A stretch of 64,000 nucleotides of DNA from an uncultured Ulvibacter sp. (GCA_938041335.1 CALIAF010000011.1:35488-99487); one strand, 5' to 3'; positions 1 to 9,049 are shown, counted from the stretch's first letter. Numbers and translations: made by a program. Notes: generated from the letters alone by a model not told the origin.

Positions 1-1367
1 CCTGGGATGCAGTAGCCGATGCAGAATCGTATGATGTATATCTTTTAGGAACAAAATATATGGAAGTCGCAGGGACAACAACGACAACAACTATTACAGT
101 GCCTACAGGTAACCCTACAGAAGTAATATGGGCGGCAATTGTTGCTAAAAATGACACGGAAAATTGGACTTCAAGGAGAACTATTGCTATTTCAAATGAA
201 GGATTGCTTAATTGTGTGCTTCCCAATGACGTGGGAGTATTAGAATTAGGGAATAGCTCAGGAGATTTTTCTGCAGTCTGTTCGGGAAATACCGAAGTGA
301 TTATTTCGGCCTTAATAAATAACCCAGGGATTAACCCACAGAGTAATTTTGATGTTTCGTATCAACTAAGCGGTCAAGCGGTGGTTACAGAAACATTTAC
401 TGGAACTATAAATGCTGGGGAGGACACACTATTTACTTTTGTAACACCACTAACAATTGATACCAATGGATCTTATTCACTCACCATTACAACTGCCTTG
501 GTAGGTGATGAGAATATTTATAATGATATGTTTACATTCGATTTCTTTGCAACAATAGAAGCAACAGCACTTGAGTTTGAAGAAGATTTTGAAACTAATG
601 TTGTACCACCAGAAGGGTGGTTAATTATAAATGATGATGATGATTTTACGTGGATAGGGGGGAGTGGAGTAGTAGGAAGTGATGGCAGCAGCACCTCTGT
701 TGTAGGTATAGATAACTATAATTATAATTCGCCGGGAGAGGAAGATATTTTAATTACTGAAGTTTTTGACCTTAGCACCGTTGATGTTGCTATGTTGAGC
801 TTTGATCTTGCAAAAGCGCAATACTCTAATACATTTTTTGACAGTTTACGTGTTGAAATTTCTATAGATTGTGGCGGGACATATACCACAATCTATGATA
901 AGACAGATTTAGAGTTATCTACGTTGTCTAACTATAATACAGAAAATACGTGGCTACCTTCAAGTGCTGCCGACTGGAGAAACGAGCAAATAGACTTAAC
1001 AGCATACATGGATGAAGTGGTACAAATAAGATTTGTTAATGTCAATGGCTACGGAAATACTACACTTATTGACAACATAAATCTTAGTACGTTATTAGGC
1101 CTTGATGATCGTATAGTTTCTGAAATCAACGTATTCCCAAACCCAGCAACGGACACCTTTTTTATCCAACTTACAAATGAAACGGTAACGGACGCTTCTA
1201 TCACTATTGTAAACAGCCTAGGGCAGACGGTTCAAACCATCGCTAACGAGCAACTGGATAGTAACAATTCAATTGAGATAGCTATTTCTGGATATACTAC
1301 AGGAATGTATTTTGTAACTATTGAAGCGCAAGGTTTTACAGAAACTAAAAAATTGATGGTGGAATAA
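1..1367 (+). CDS. T9SS-exported protein, C-terminal part (5' end outside window)
   Basis: The reading frame is open from base 3, so the start lies before the window; an ATG at base 60 is internal. The first ~60 residues (beginning WDAVADAESYDVYLLG) look like the end of a fibronectin type III-like domain. A middle region (about bases 570-1100, with FEEDFE..PPEGW and an aspartate-rich stretch) resembles choice-of-anchor J / MAM-like adhesin domains. The last ~80 residues begin INVFPNPATD, the usual start of a T9SS type A sorting domain, and end KKLMVE. The protein is therefore probably secreted or surface bound. The enzymatic part, if any (such proteins are often peptidases), is not visible. 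It converges on the EnvC-like gene over a shared terminator. Confidence 0.85.
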   Translation, partial: WDAVADAESYDVYLLGTKYMEVAGTTTTTTITVPTGNPTEVIWAAIVAKNDTENWTSRRTIAISNEGLLNCVLPNDVGVLELGNSSGDFSAVCSGNTEVIISALINNPGINPQSNFDVSYQLSGQAVVTETFTGTINAGEDTLFTFVTPLTIDTNGSYSLTITTALVGDENIYNDMFTFDFFATIEATALEFEEDFETNVVPPEGWLIINDDDDFTWIGGSGVVGSDGSSTSVVGIDNYNYNSPGEEDILITEVFDLSTVDVAMLSFDLAKAQYSNTFFDSLRVEISIDCGGTYTTIYDKTDLELSTLSNYNTENTWLPSSAADWRNEQIDLTAYMDEVVQIRFVNVNGYGNTTLIDNINLSTLLGLDDRIVSEINVFPNPATDTFFIQLTNETVTDASITIVNSLGQTVQTIANEQLDSNNSIEIAISGYTTGMYFVTIEAQGFTETKKLMVE

Positions 1368-1384
1368 GAGCTTCACATTATTAT

Positions 1385-1413
1385 AAAAAGGCCGCCCATA
1401 AGGCGGCCTTTTT
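1385..1413. terminator. Bidirectional intrinsic terminator
   Basis: GGCCGCC (1390-1396), loop CATAA, GGCGGCC (1402-1408), flanked by A5 and T5. It serves the gene ending at 1367 on the plus strand and overlaps the last codons of the converging gene ending at 1412. Confidence 0.85.
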
Positions 1414-2644
1414 ACATTTTAAAAACCCAATTAGCAGGGTTCAGTTTGTTCCCGTCTTTATAGACATAAAACTTCATTAGATATCTCCCTGAGGCTGCAT
1501 TTTTAGAAACGGAACCCAAAGCTTGTTTTGTGGTTACCTTATCTCCCTTTTTTACTTTTAAATTAGATAAGTTATAATAGACCGTTATGTAATTACCATG
1601 ACGAAGCATTACCGCTTTATTAGAACCCTTCATTTGCTGTATTTCCATCACCTCACCATTAAAAACAGCTCTAGCGGTAGCGTTTTCTTTGGTCGCGATT
1701 TCTACTCCACTATTAGACCGCGTAAGATTAGGGTTTGAAGGAACTTTATGTGTCCCAAATTTACCAACAACCACTCCTTGCGCTACAGGCCATGGTAGTT
1801 TTCCTCTATTACTTGTAAAACTTTTAGCAAGCTCCATTGCTTCTGGGGTCATTGCAAATGATTCTCTTGAGGATGAAGATACCGTGTTTCCTTTTGCCTT
1901 AGATCCTTTGTTTGCTTTTGCAATGGCTGCTCTAATGAGGTTATCTATCTCTTTATCAAGCTTACTTGCCTCTCGCTGTTTCTTTTTTATTTGAGAAGCA
2001 AAATCACCCTCATCTTTCTTTAATGTTGCTAAGAGCGAAGCTTGAGATTTGCGCTCTGCCTCAAGTTTTTTCTTGTCTTTTTTGTTTTCAATTATCAGCG
2101 CATCTTTTTGCTTCCGCTGGGCGATGAGGTCTGTGTTTATGACTTTTAATTTATCAGACTTTTCTTTGATGGTAGCTCCTTGTGCTTTTCTGTACTCTGT
2201 ATATTGCTTCATATACTGTACCCGCTTGTAGGCCTGTAAAAAACTTTCTGAAGAAAGCAAAAATAGCACCCTACTCTGCTGCGATTTACTCTTATAAGAC
2301 TTGTTAATCATCGCTGCATAATCTTCTTTTAATTCAATAAGTTCGCTACGAAGTTGATCCATTTGGGCAAGGTTATTATTAATCGTTTTAGATAAATAAT
2401 TAGCCTGTTGGTTGGTGACTTTTATTAGTGTTTCTCTTGCCGTAATACGCTGATTTATGTCTTCTACTTCTGTTAAAAGCGACTTTTTTTCACCTCGTGT
2501 TTTAAAAAGAACTGCTTCTATTTGTTTTATTTCATTTAAAATATTCTGGCGTTTACGCTCCAGTTCTTTTTGCTTATCAACTTGTGCAAAGCCATTTGCG
2601 GCCGCAAGAAGAAGGAATAGTAGGATGTAAATACGTTTGCTCAA
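1412..2644 (-). CDS. EnvC-like murein hydrolase activator, M23/LytM family
   Basis: 410 residues: signal peptide (about 1-20, ending NGFAQ), a long charged coiled coil (about 21-250), a linker, and a C-terminal LytM domain (about 285-400). Active M23 peptidases bind zinc with HxxxD and HxH motifs. Here the first motif position reads SNSGVEI and the second reads VYYNLS, so the zinc-binding His and Asp are replaced. This is the pattern of EnvC/NlpD-type proteins, which activate amidases at the division septum instead of cutting peptidoglycan themselves. Expected location is the periplasm. It is the last gene of a minus-strand cluster, 3 bp after the DUF4292 gene. The fold assignment is secure; the activator role is inferred from the lost residues. 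Confidence 0.85.
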   Translation of the reverse strand: MSKRIYILLFLLLAAANGFAQVDKQKELERKRQNILNEIKQIEAVLFKTRGEKKSLLTEVEDINQRITARETLIKVTNQQANYLSKTINNNLAQMDQLRSELIELKEDYAAMINKSYKSKSQQSRVLFLLSSESFLQAYKRVQYMKQYTEYRKAQGATIKEKSDKLKVINTDLIAQRKQKDALIIENKKDKKKLEAERKSQASLLATLKKDEGDFASQIKKKQREASKLDKEIDNLIRAAIAKANKGSKAKGNTVSSSSRESFAMTPEAMELAKSFTSNRGKLPWPVAQGVVVGKFGTHKVPSNPNLTRSNSGVEIATKENATARAVFNGEVMEIQQMKGSNKAVMLRHGNYITVYYNLSNLKVKKGDKVTTKQALGSVSKNAASGRYLMKFYVYKDGNKLNPANWVFKM

Positions 2645-2647
2645 AAT

Positions 2648-3427
2648 TTATAATTCTATTGGTGTATATCCATTAGGGATCTTAAAAGAAAAATTAATAG
2701 ATGGATTTAAATCTATTTTCCTGTATTCCACTTCAATCTTGGTTTTCTTTCCATCATCATCTGTATTCACTTCTATGTTGGTAGGAAATAGTTGATTCTC
2801 TACTAGTTGATATTGCCCGTATTGCACTTCTAGTTGGCGTTTTTCCGAAGGTTGTGAAACACTCTCTTGTGATACCTTAAACGTATCTGGATTTAATAAC
2901 AAAGAAAAGTAAAAATCACCCAAGGGGTTTTTAGGCTGCAATCTATATTTATTAGTCACAATCGTAGAAGAATATGCATTTGCATTTAAATCAAAAACAG
3001 ATTGACCCAATAAGATGGCCTGTGCTTTTTTAAAGTCAATGTCTGTACCTAGCCAGTTGCTCAGCAATTGAAAATCTCCATCAAAATAGGTATTCCCTAT
3101 GGTCTCATAATACTGCACGCTATTTTTTGTGATCAGTGCTTTTGCAATAGTCACTCCTAGAAGCGATGCTTTAATCCAGATTTTCTCGTCTTTTTGCATC
3201 CGGAGACTTACGGTGATTCCTTGAGACTTTTTTTCATCTTCATAAGCAACATACATCCTTCCCGCAAGTGTATTAAAATTAGGCGATGCGTTATTATGGG
3301 AAGCCACAATAGATTTTAATGCGAGAGAAGCATCTGCTGTGCTTGATCCTGTGACAGGTTTAATCCCACCGCAGGCAGTAAGAAAAACACTAAAAACACT
3401 AATAATTAGATAATGAGTATGCTTCAT
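2648..3427 (-). CDS. DUF4292 family lipoprotein
   Basis: The chosen start (MKHTHYLI, base 3427) begins one base after the upstream stop codon and gives a clean lipoprotein signal with lipobox LTAC; a longer frame upstream would overlap the TPR gene and lacks a signal-like start. The mature protein has a beta-rich body resembling DUF4292/LolA-like outer-membrane proteins (SLRMQKDEKIWIKAS, then LNPDTFKV and a C-terminal NFSFKIPNGY). The DUF4292 - EnvC pairing behind a TPR gene recurs in Flavobacteriia. Function is unknown; an outer-membrane or periplasmic role in envelope assembly is inference. Confidence 0.82.
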   Translation of the reverse strand: MKHTHYLIISVFSVFLTACGGIKPVTGSSTADASLALKSIVASHNNASPNFNTLAGRMYVAYEDEKKSQGITVSLRMQKDEKIWIKASLLGVTIAKALITKNSVQYYETIGNTYFDGDFQLLSNWLGTDIDFKKAQAILLGQSVFDLNANAYSSTIVTNKYRLQPKNPLGDFYFSLLLNPDTFKVSQESVSQPSEKRQLEVQYGQYQLVENQLFPTNIEVNTDDDGKKTKIEVEYRKIDLNPSINFSFKIPNGYTPIEL

Positions 3428-3428
3428 G

Positions 3429-4796
3429 TTAGTTGATAACGATAGATGCAGCCTTTTTAGCATATGCTGCTGCTTTTTTTGTATTCCCTTTTAAGGTATA
3501 TGCTTTTTCAAGTTGTGTAAAAAAGTCTTTTTCTAAGGCATCATTGTCCACCACATAATCAACTCCAGTTTCAAGAGATTCTATAGCAGTATCTGCTTCT
3601 TGCAAGTTCACATTTGCCACTCCATTAAGAAGATAAAGTAGAGGTTGCGCGGGAAAAATATCAAGACCATTGCTGCTATAAGCGGCCGCATCTTTAAATT
3701 GCCCCACATCAATTAATATAAGCAATGTGTTTTTAAGTAAGCTATAGTTGTCCTCGTCAGTTGCGAGGCCTTTTTTGTACGCAACAATAGCATCTTCTTT
3801 GCGGTCTTTAGACACATAATAGTCTCCTAGTTTTTCATATACCGCTCCGTTTTCTTCTGAAAAATTATTGACCGTTTTTTCTAACGTTTTTTCATACTCT
3901 GGGTTGTTTTCTACAAAAGAAATAAAATCACCTAGCACGCGATACTTACCTTGCTTGTCTATCTTGTCTGAATTAAAGACAATTTCCATAGACTTAATAG
4001 CCTCTTTGGTCTGCCCATCATCAAGGTAAAATTTATAAAGTGCAAGATGCACCATTTCACTTTTTGGTTGATTTTTCAGTAACTCCTTTGCAGTTTCAAA
4101 TGCTTTTGCGACGTTTCCTTCATCACTATAAAGATAAATAAGACTTAAATAATCTTGTTCTTTTTTAGGGTTCTCATCTACGCGAGATTCTAACTTTTCT
4201 ATTTGTTGTTCATTATTACCTGTTGCTCTATATACATTTTTGCGCAACGTATTTCTATATGCGCTCTCTCCTATGTCTTGATCTAATTCGTCAAGGATGA
4301 CAATAGCTTCATCAAATTGGTTGGTGCGGATATATAAGTTGGCAAGATCTTCTTTATAATCTGGGTCTTTAACAATAAGTTGTTTTACCAGCGGGATTGC
4401 CTTATTATAGTTACGTTGTAAGAAATAAAGATCGTACAGAGACACCATAACATCTAGTTGGTCAGGAGCAGTAGTCAGCACTTTTTCAAAATGAACCTCT
4501 GCGGCATTGTACTTCTTGAGAGAGACTAAGTTTTTGCCTTTCTCAAAAGAAACAACGGCGAGTTGAGTAGCATCTCCATCTGCTGCACGTGCTGCTTTAT
4601 CCAGGGCATCTAATGCTAATTCATAGTTCTCAATTCCTTTTTGTTTTAGAGCTTCAAAAAACGCCTCTTGGAACTCATCTGTTACATTACCTAAGTCATC
4701 TGTGGGTTCATCGCCCACGTTTTCTTGGGCATAGCCGGCCACAGAAAGAAAAATTCCGAAGAAAAGAAAGAGAATTATTTTGTATTGTTTTTTCAT
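3429..4796 (-). CDS. Secreted tetratricopeptide repeat protein
   Basis: The start at 4796 (MKKQYKII) is preferred because it opens directly into a signal peptide ending SVAGYAQE; an upstream ATG would add ten residues not typical of a signal. About 455 residues, almost entirely alpha-helical TPR units (for example NYELALDALDKAARAA, YNAAEVHFEKVL, FDEAIVILDEL). TPR arrays bind partner proteins; the partner is not evident. It sits between the nucleotidyltransferase and the DUF4292 lipoprotein and almost touches the latter, so the two are probably co-translated. A periplasmic scaffold for envelope assembly is a reasonable inference. Confidence 0.82.
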   Translation of the reverse strand: MKKQYKIILFLFFGIFLSVAGYAQENVGDEPTDDLGNVTDEFQEAFFEALKQKGIENYELALDALDKAARAADGDATQLAVVSFEKGKNLVSLKKYNAAEVHFEKVLTTAPDQLDVMVSLYDLYFLQRNYNKAIPLVKQLIVKDPDYKEDLANLYIRTNQFDEAIVILDELDQDIGESAYRNTLRKNVYRATGNNEQQIEKLESRVDENPKKEQDYLSLIYLYSDEGNVAKAFETAKELLKNQPKSEMVHLALYKFYLDDGQTKEAIKSMEIVFNSDKIDKQGKYRVLGDFISFVENNPEYEKTLEKTVNNFSEENGAVYEKLGDYYVSKDRKEDAIVAYKKGLATDEDNYSLLKNTLLILIDVGQFKDAAAYSSNGLDIFPAQPLLYLLNGVANVNLQEADTAIESLETGVDYVVDNDALEKDFFTQLEKAYTLKGNTKKAAAYAKKAASIVIN

Positions 4797-4913
4797 AATT
4801 GATTTACTAACTACTAAAACCTTCACGGCAACTTACTGCGCCTATAGGCTTGTATGTTTTGACTCTCCCAGATGGAAAGTAAGAAGGCTGTTTGTTTAGC
4901 TTTTGGGCTATTA

Positions 4914-5930
4914 CTACTTTAATTGCGAATAATCACCGATACTCACATTGGTAAATTTACCATCAAAATGCGCGTGGTTTCCTATCATTGCATTGTCTAA
5001 AATAGCATTTTTTATTATCGATTGAGTCTGTATAATACTATTTTTAATGGTGCTATCCTCAATTACTGTGCCTTTCCCAATAGATGCGAACGGTCCTATA
5101 ACGCTATTTTTTATCACAACTCCTTCACCAATAAAACAAGGAGGAATGATCTCTGCATTTTCAGTCACTATTTTTTCTGAAACCAAGGGCTCGTTTGCTT
5201 CTGCTAGAAAACCTAGCATTCTGCGGTTAGTTTCAACAGTTACTTCTTTGTTACCGCAGTCCATCCATTCGCTTACCGTTCCTGTTTTAAAGACCTTTCC
5301 ATCTGCCATCATTCGCTTTATACCATCATTTATCTGGTATTCGCCGCCATTTATAATGTTATTGTCTAGGACGTATTGTAATTCTTTTTTTAACACCGAA
5401 ACGTCCTTGAAATAATATATTCCTATAACGGCTTGGTCACTTACAAAAGTTTCAGGTTTCTCAACAAGCTCGACTATTTCTTCTTTATCATTCAAGTTTA
5501 CCACCCCATATGCCGAAGGATTCTCCACCTTCTTAGTCCATATCACAGCATCAGCCTCTTTGTCCAGATCAAAATCTGCACGTATCAAAGTATCTGCATA
5601 TGCAATTACGGCAGGGCCACTTAGGGAAGGCTCCGCACACATAATGGCATGACCGGTTCCTTTAGGGTCGAGCTGACGATAAATACTTGGTTTTGCACCT
5701 AGCTCTGTTGCAAGTGCTTTTAAGCTCTCTACAACATCATCTCCAAAAAACGCTGGGTCTCCTAAGATAAACGCTATTTCATCGATATCTTGATTCAAAA
5801 CCCCAGCAATATCTGCTACAAGTCTATGAACAATAGGTTTTCCTGCTACTGGAATTAATGGTTTAGGTACTGTTAAACTATGCGGGCGTAGACGGCTTCC
5901 GCGGCCTGCCATGGGTACAATTATTTTCAT
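4914..5930 (-). CDS. Sugar-phosphate nucleotidyltransferase (RmlA/GlmU-like)
   Basis: 338 residues. The N-terminal Rossmann-like domain carries the nucleotidyltransferase signature GRGSRLRPHSLTVPKPL near residue 9 and the sugar-site segment GGEYQINDGIKRM; the C-terminal ~75 residues (PPCFIGEGVVIKNSVIGPFA onward) form left-handed beta-helix hexapeptides. Such enzymes make NDP-sugars from sugar-1-phosphate and NTP in the cytoplasm. The exact sugar and nucleotide cannot be read from the sequence; glucose-1-phosphate or a related sugar for surface polysaccharide is likely given the flippase upstream. A stem-loop begins only 7 nt before the ATG, and its 3' arm contains AGGAG, so the hairpin could sequester the ribosome-binding site. 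Confidence 0.82.
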   Translation of the reverse strand: MKIIVPMAGRGSRLRPHSLTVPKPLIPVAGKPIVHRLVADIAGVLNQDIDEIAFILGDPAFFGDDVVESLKALATELGAKPSIYRQLDPKGTGHAIMCAEPSLSGPAVIAYADTLIRADFDLDKEADAVIWTKKVENPSAYGVVNLNDKEEIVELVEKPETFVSDQAVIGIYYFKDVSVLKKELQYVLDNNIINGGEYQINDGIKRMMADGKVFKTGTVSEWMDCGNKEVTVETNRRMLGFLAEANEPLVSEKIVTENAEIIPPCFIGEGVVIKNSVIGPFASIGKGTVIEDSTIKNSIIQTQSIIKNAILDNAMIGNHAHFDGKFTNVSIGDYSQLK

Positions 5931-5937
5931 ATGCTAT

Positions 5938-5955
5938 CTCCTGCGCAGGCAGGAG
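5938..5955 (-). repeat. Start-proximal hairpin, copy a
   Basis: In mRNA sense the element reads CTCCTGC-CTGC-GCAGGAG, a perfect 7 bp stem with a CTGC tetraloop, ending 7 nt before the nucleotidyltransferase ATG. It also marks the downstream side of the GIY-YIG gene. It belongs to a family of similar elements in this window (12291, 29599, 29801, 55668 and others). Confidence 0.7.
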
Positions 5956-5972
5956 TCTCTTGGGTATTAATG

Positions 5973-6287
5973 TTAATCTCTAATCTTTTTAAAATCTATA
6001 TTCCAATTTGTTGTTAAATGAAACCAACCAGGGTTCATATCAACTATTAGATTAATCTTCCAATCTCTCTTCCACTTTTTTAATTGCTTTTCTCTAAGCA
6101 CTGCTTCGTAAGCAGATGTGTGTTCTTCAAAATACACTAGTTTATTGCAATTGTATTTTGCGGAATTTTTTTTGGGGTACTTTTTTAATTTATGTTCTTT
6201 ATATCTCTCAATTATATTATCAGTAACTCCAATATATAATATGGAATTTGTCTTGTTTGTTAATATATGAACATACCATAATTCCAT
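5973..6287 (-). CDS. Single-domain GIY-YIG nuclease
   Basis: 104 residues forming one GIY-YIG domain: WYVHILTN...LYIGVT near the N-terminus (the GIY and YIG strands, with H in place of the usual second tyrosine of YVYIL), arginine in NIIERYKEHK, and the acidic helix REKQLKKWKRDWK. Family members cut DNA; stand-alone copies like this are frequent in Bacteroidota, and their role is unclear. The gene lies between dut and the nucleotidyltransferase in an otherwise conserved cluster and is bracketed by two short inverted repeats with related sequence (5938-5955 and 6304-6323), which suggests insertion as a unit. Compared with homing nucleases it lacks a DNA-binding tail. Confidence 0.85.
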   Translation of the reverse strand: MELWYVHILTNKTNSILYIGVTDNIIERYKEHKLKKYPKKNSAKYNCNKLVYFEEHTSAYEAVLREKQLKKWKRDWKINLIVDMNPGWFHLTTNWNIDFKKIRD

Positions 6288-6303
6288 TTCTAACTATTCT
6301 GAG

Positions 6304-6323
6304 ATTCCTGCCTACGCAGGAAT
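6304..6323 (-). repeat. Start-proximal hairpin, copy b
   Basis: Perfect 8 bp stem ATTCCTGC / GCAGGAAT with a 4-base loop (GTAG in mRNA sense), 16 nt before the GIY-YIG ATG and 1 nt after the dut stop codon. Its inner arms (CCTGC/GCAGG) match copy a at the other end of the GIY-YIG gene. Confidence 0.7.
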
Positions 6324-6324
6324 T

Positions 6325-6762
6325 TTACTTCACCCCAGTACTCCCAAATCCACCTTCACCGCGATCTGTTTCACTCAAAACACCTACTTCTTCAAAAACA
6401 GCACGTTCGTGTTTTGCAATTACTAATTGTGCAATGCGTTCTCCATTTTCAATGGTAAAATCTTCATTACTGAGGTTTACAAGAATTACGCCAATCTCCC
6501 CTCGATAATCTGCATCAATAGTACCTGGGCTATTTAATACCGTGATTCCTTTTTTTGCAGCCAGGCCACTTCTAGGTCTTACTTGTGCTTCATAGCCTAT
6601 AGGCAATTCTATAAAGAGACCAGTTTTGACAATGGCACGTTGCAAGGGTTTTAATGTTGTTGGTTCTGTTGCGTTTGCTCTAATATCCATACCGGCACTT
6701 GCGATTGTCTCGTAGCTTGGGAGTGGGTGAGTAGACTTGTTTATTATTTTTATTTTTTGCAT
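6325..6762 (-). CDS. dut: dUTP diphosphatase
   Basis: 145 residues, the normal length of trimeric dUTPase. All five family motifs are present: AGMDIRA (about 23-29), RPRSGLA (about 62), [13 protein letters not shown] (with the catalytic aspartate), GERIAQLVI, and the C-terminal [10 protein letters not shown] arm. It hydrolyses dUTP to dUMP and pyrophosphate, keeping uracil out of DNA and feeding dTMP synthesis. The start gives the usual short lead MQKIKI. It stands between the flippase and the sugar nucleotidyltransferase; that association is a conserved neighbourhood rather than a shared pathway. Confidence 0.97.
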   Translation of the reverse strand: MQKIKIINKSTHPLPSYETIASAGMDIRANATEPTTLKPLQRAIVKTGLFIELPIGYEAQVRPRSGLAAKKGITVLNSPGTIDADYRGEIGVILVNLSNEDFTIENGERIAQLVIAKHERAVFEEVGVLSETDRGEGGFGSTGVK

Positions 6763-6922
6763 TGTACTTGTTTAATAATTTGATATTTTGGTTTTTCCTT
6801 CATCTCTAGCTCTTCTCTCGCTGGAAAAAGAGCTATTCTTTTCTTCGAAAAAACGAACCATCTACGGTGGCTGAGTGATTTTTTATTTAAAGCGAACCAT
6901 AAATAAAAAAATTGTACCGAAG

Positions 6923-8383
6923 TCACCTCTTTATCATTCGTTTAAGCTCTTTCTTTTCCATAAAGAACACGCCTAGCAAAAATACCAATAATAAGGCACT
7001 TCCTATGAGGAGATTTCGATCAAAAATGTAAAACGAAGTCACTCCAAAGCTTATTGCCACTAATAAATAAGCTCCTATTTTCTTAACCTCGTAAGGCACC
7101 CTATAATATTTCCGCCCTAAAAAATAACTAACAATCATCATAGACCCATACGCTGCGAGTGTTGCAATAGCTGCTCCTTTGTATTTTAATTCTGGTATTA
7201 AAGCAAAATTGACGGTAATAGTAATTATGGCGCCCAAAACTGAAATATAGGCACCGTATTTTGTGCGGTCTGTCACTTTATACCAAACACTGAGATTGTG
7301 GTAGACGCCTAGGCATAAGTTTGCTAACAAAATAAAAGGAACAACCCAAAGCGCTACCCAATAGGCTTCATCACGGATTAATAGTTCTTTAAAAAAATCT
7401 ACATAGACCATGACCGTCAAAAAAATGACGCATCCAAAAATGGTAAAGTATTTTGTGATGAGGGCGTATGTTTCTTTTGCGTTTTCTTCTTTTGCGTGAT
7501 TAAAAAAGAAAGGCTCAATACCTAGTCTAAAAGCAGTAGCAAATAGGGTCATAAAAACACCAAGCTTGTAACAAGCAGCATAGACACCAACTTCAGTTTC
7601 TGCAATATCGTCTGGGAGTAAATAATCTAAAAGGATTTTATCAAAGGCTTCGTTTATAGAAAATGCGATTCCTGCAATGAGCACCGGATAGGCGTAACGC
7701 ATCATTTGTTTCCAGAGGGTAAAATCAAACTTGAATTTTATTTTAAAGTATAATGGTAAAACCATCAATAAAGTTGCACCACTGGCAATAATATTTGCAA
7801 TAAATATATAATCTACTGGGGCTTCTACTTGAAGTGTTCCTCCCAAAAAGGAATCTAGATTTCCACTATCAAGTTCAGGTAATCCTAAAAAAAAGAAAAG
7901 ATTAAAGCCTAAATTAATGCAGACATTTAAGATTTTTATAAGAGCATATTTAAGCGGCTTCTCATTTGCGCGATACCAAACAAAAGGGATAATCACCAGG
8001 GCGTCTAGAATTAATATTTGCAATGCCCATACCACATAGCGCTCTTCAAACCCAATAAGAGAAGCAATGTGCCCTTTTAAAAGATAAACAATGACTAAGA
8101 CTGCTAATGATGTAAACGTGATCGAGGTGAGCGCCGTAGATTGTACCAGGGACTTTTTTATTCCTTCTTTATTTATAAATCTGAAAAAAGCGGTTTCCAT
8201 GCCATAGCTGAGCAGAACATTTCCTAAAATAATATAGGCCATTAAGGTGGCATAGACCCCAAAAGAAGAAGGGTCTAAAACAGACGTATACAATGGCACC
8301 AATACAATGGCAAGCGCACGCGGTAAAACCGTGGCTAGACCGTAAATAAATGTTTGTTGGAAGAGTTTTCTATAGAGGCTCAA
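6923..8383 (-). CDS. Oligosaccharide flippase / polysaccharide biosynthesis membrane protein
   Basis: 486 residues with about 14 hydrophobic helices and an N-terminal segment (LFQQTFIYGLATVLPRALAIVLVPLYT) typical of the MOP superfamily (Wzx/MurJ-like flippases). These move lipid-linked sugars across the inner membrane. The charged KKFEMEKKELKRMIKR-like tail is cytoplasmic. Substrate unknown; the nearby nucleotidyltransferase supports a polysaccharide role. An AT-rich palindrome (6879-6910) follows the gene and may help end transcription. It begins 18 nt after the upstream lipoprotein stop, so the two are probably co-transcribed. Confidence 0.85.
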   Translation of the reverse strand: MSLYRKLFQQTFIYGLATVLPRALAIVLVPLYTSVLDPSSFGVYATLMAYIILGNVLLSYGMETAFFRFINKEGIKKSLVQSTALTSITFTSLAVLVIVYLLKGHIASLIGFEERYVVWALQILILDALVIIPFVWYRANEKPLKYALIKILNVCINLGFNLFFFLGLPELDSGNLDSFLGGTLQVEAPVDYIFIANIIASGATLLMVLPLYFKIKFKFDFTLWKQMMRYAYPVLIAGIAFSINEAFDKILLDYLLPDDIAETEVGVYAACYKLGVFMTLFATAFRLGIEPFFFNHAKEENAKETYALITKYFTIFGCVIFLTVMVYVDFFKELLIRDEAYWVALWVVPFILLANLCLGVYHNLSVWYKVTDRTKYGAYISVLGAIITITVNFALIPELKYKGAAIATLAAYGSMMIVSYFLGRKYYRVPYEVKKIGAYLLVAISFGVTSFYIFDRNLLIGSALLLVFLLGVFFMEKKELKRMIKR

Positions 8384-8401
8384 ATAGCGTAAATCTGCAC
8401 G

Positions 8402-8923
8402 TTATAATTTGTTTATTCCATTCGGGTTTTGGGAAGGCAATGCTAACAGTTCCTTTTCTAGCACTTCTTTAATTTTTACATAAGACAGCGTGCCTTGATA
8501 GTCATAACTAATAACAGCTTCAAATAGTTTTAGTTCAAATGGAAATACCTTTCTTGGTGTATTTTGCGCCTCTACTTGTGGATCACTATCCATCATAAAA
8601 TCTTTTACCTCGTCTTTAAAGCTAGCTTTATAAACGTCTTTTTTTCCAAAAATGGCGCTAATTTCTGCGACTTGTCCTCTATAGTATATCTCTTTAAAAA
8701 CGACGCCTTGTTTAATATTGCTGAAGTTAGCCCTCATTTCGGTGCCAGAACCACCCTCTTTAACACCAGCAACCCATTTCTGGCTCGTTACTTGCCCTAT
8801 TAAAAATGGAGGATTTTGCTGAAATGTGATAGGTTCGTCGCTATCTTTTGTGCTTCCGCAATGGCTTAAACTAAAAAGAGAAAGTGACAGAATTAATAGG
8901 ATAAGTGGTTTTTGAAAAGACAT
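8402..8923 (-). CDS. Conserved hypothetical lipoprotein
   Basis: 173 residues with a lipoprotein signal (MSFQKPLILL...FSLSHC, lipobox LSHC at about residue 22). The mature part has mixed beta and charged segments (GQVTSQKWVAGVKEGGSGTEM; EVKDFMMDSDP), no recognised motif. It is upstream of the flippase with an 18 nt gap. I do not recognise a family and assign no function beyond outer-membrane or periplasmic anchoring. Confidence 0.7.
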   Translation of the reverse strand: MSFQKPLILLILSLSLFSLSHCGSTKDSDEPITFQQNPPFLIGQVTSQKWVAGVKEGGSGTEMRANFSNIKQGVVFKEIYYRGQVAEISAIFGKKDVYKASFKDEVKDFMMDSDPQVEAQNTPRKVFPFELKLFEAVISYDYQGTLSYVKIKEVLEKELLALPSQNPNGINKL

Positions 8924-9011
8924 TTGTAGTTGTGTTTGTGATTATAAAGATAAGTATCCATAATTAAACTGAAAGGGAGTGCGTCTATTTCCGATGGAAA
9001 AATAAGGGTAA

Positions 9012-9049
9012 TAAAAAAACCTCTCAAATCGAATAGACTTGAGAGGTTT
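9012..9049 (-). terminator. Intrinsic terminator of the atp operon
   Basis: On the minus strand AAACCTCTCAA and TTGAGAGGTTT form an 11 bp stem followed by T7. It lies about 70 nt after the atpG stop and closes the long sprE-to-atpG transcript. Confidence 0.85.

Noticed and set aside
3428..3463. Longer N-terminus for the DUF4292 lipoprotein
   Set aside because: It would place 12 residues before the lipoprotein signal and overlap the TPR gene; the internal ATG gives the correct lipobox signal.
6879..6910. AT-only inverted repeat TTTTTTATTTA / TAAATAAAAAA after the flippase gene
   Set aside because: Stem without G-C pairs is common in such AT-rich DNA; it may aid termination but cannot be claimed.
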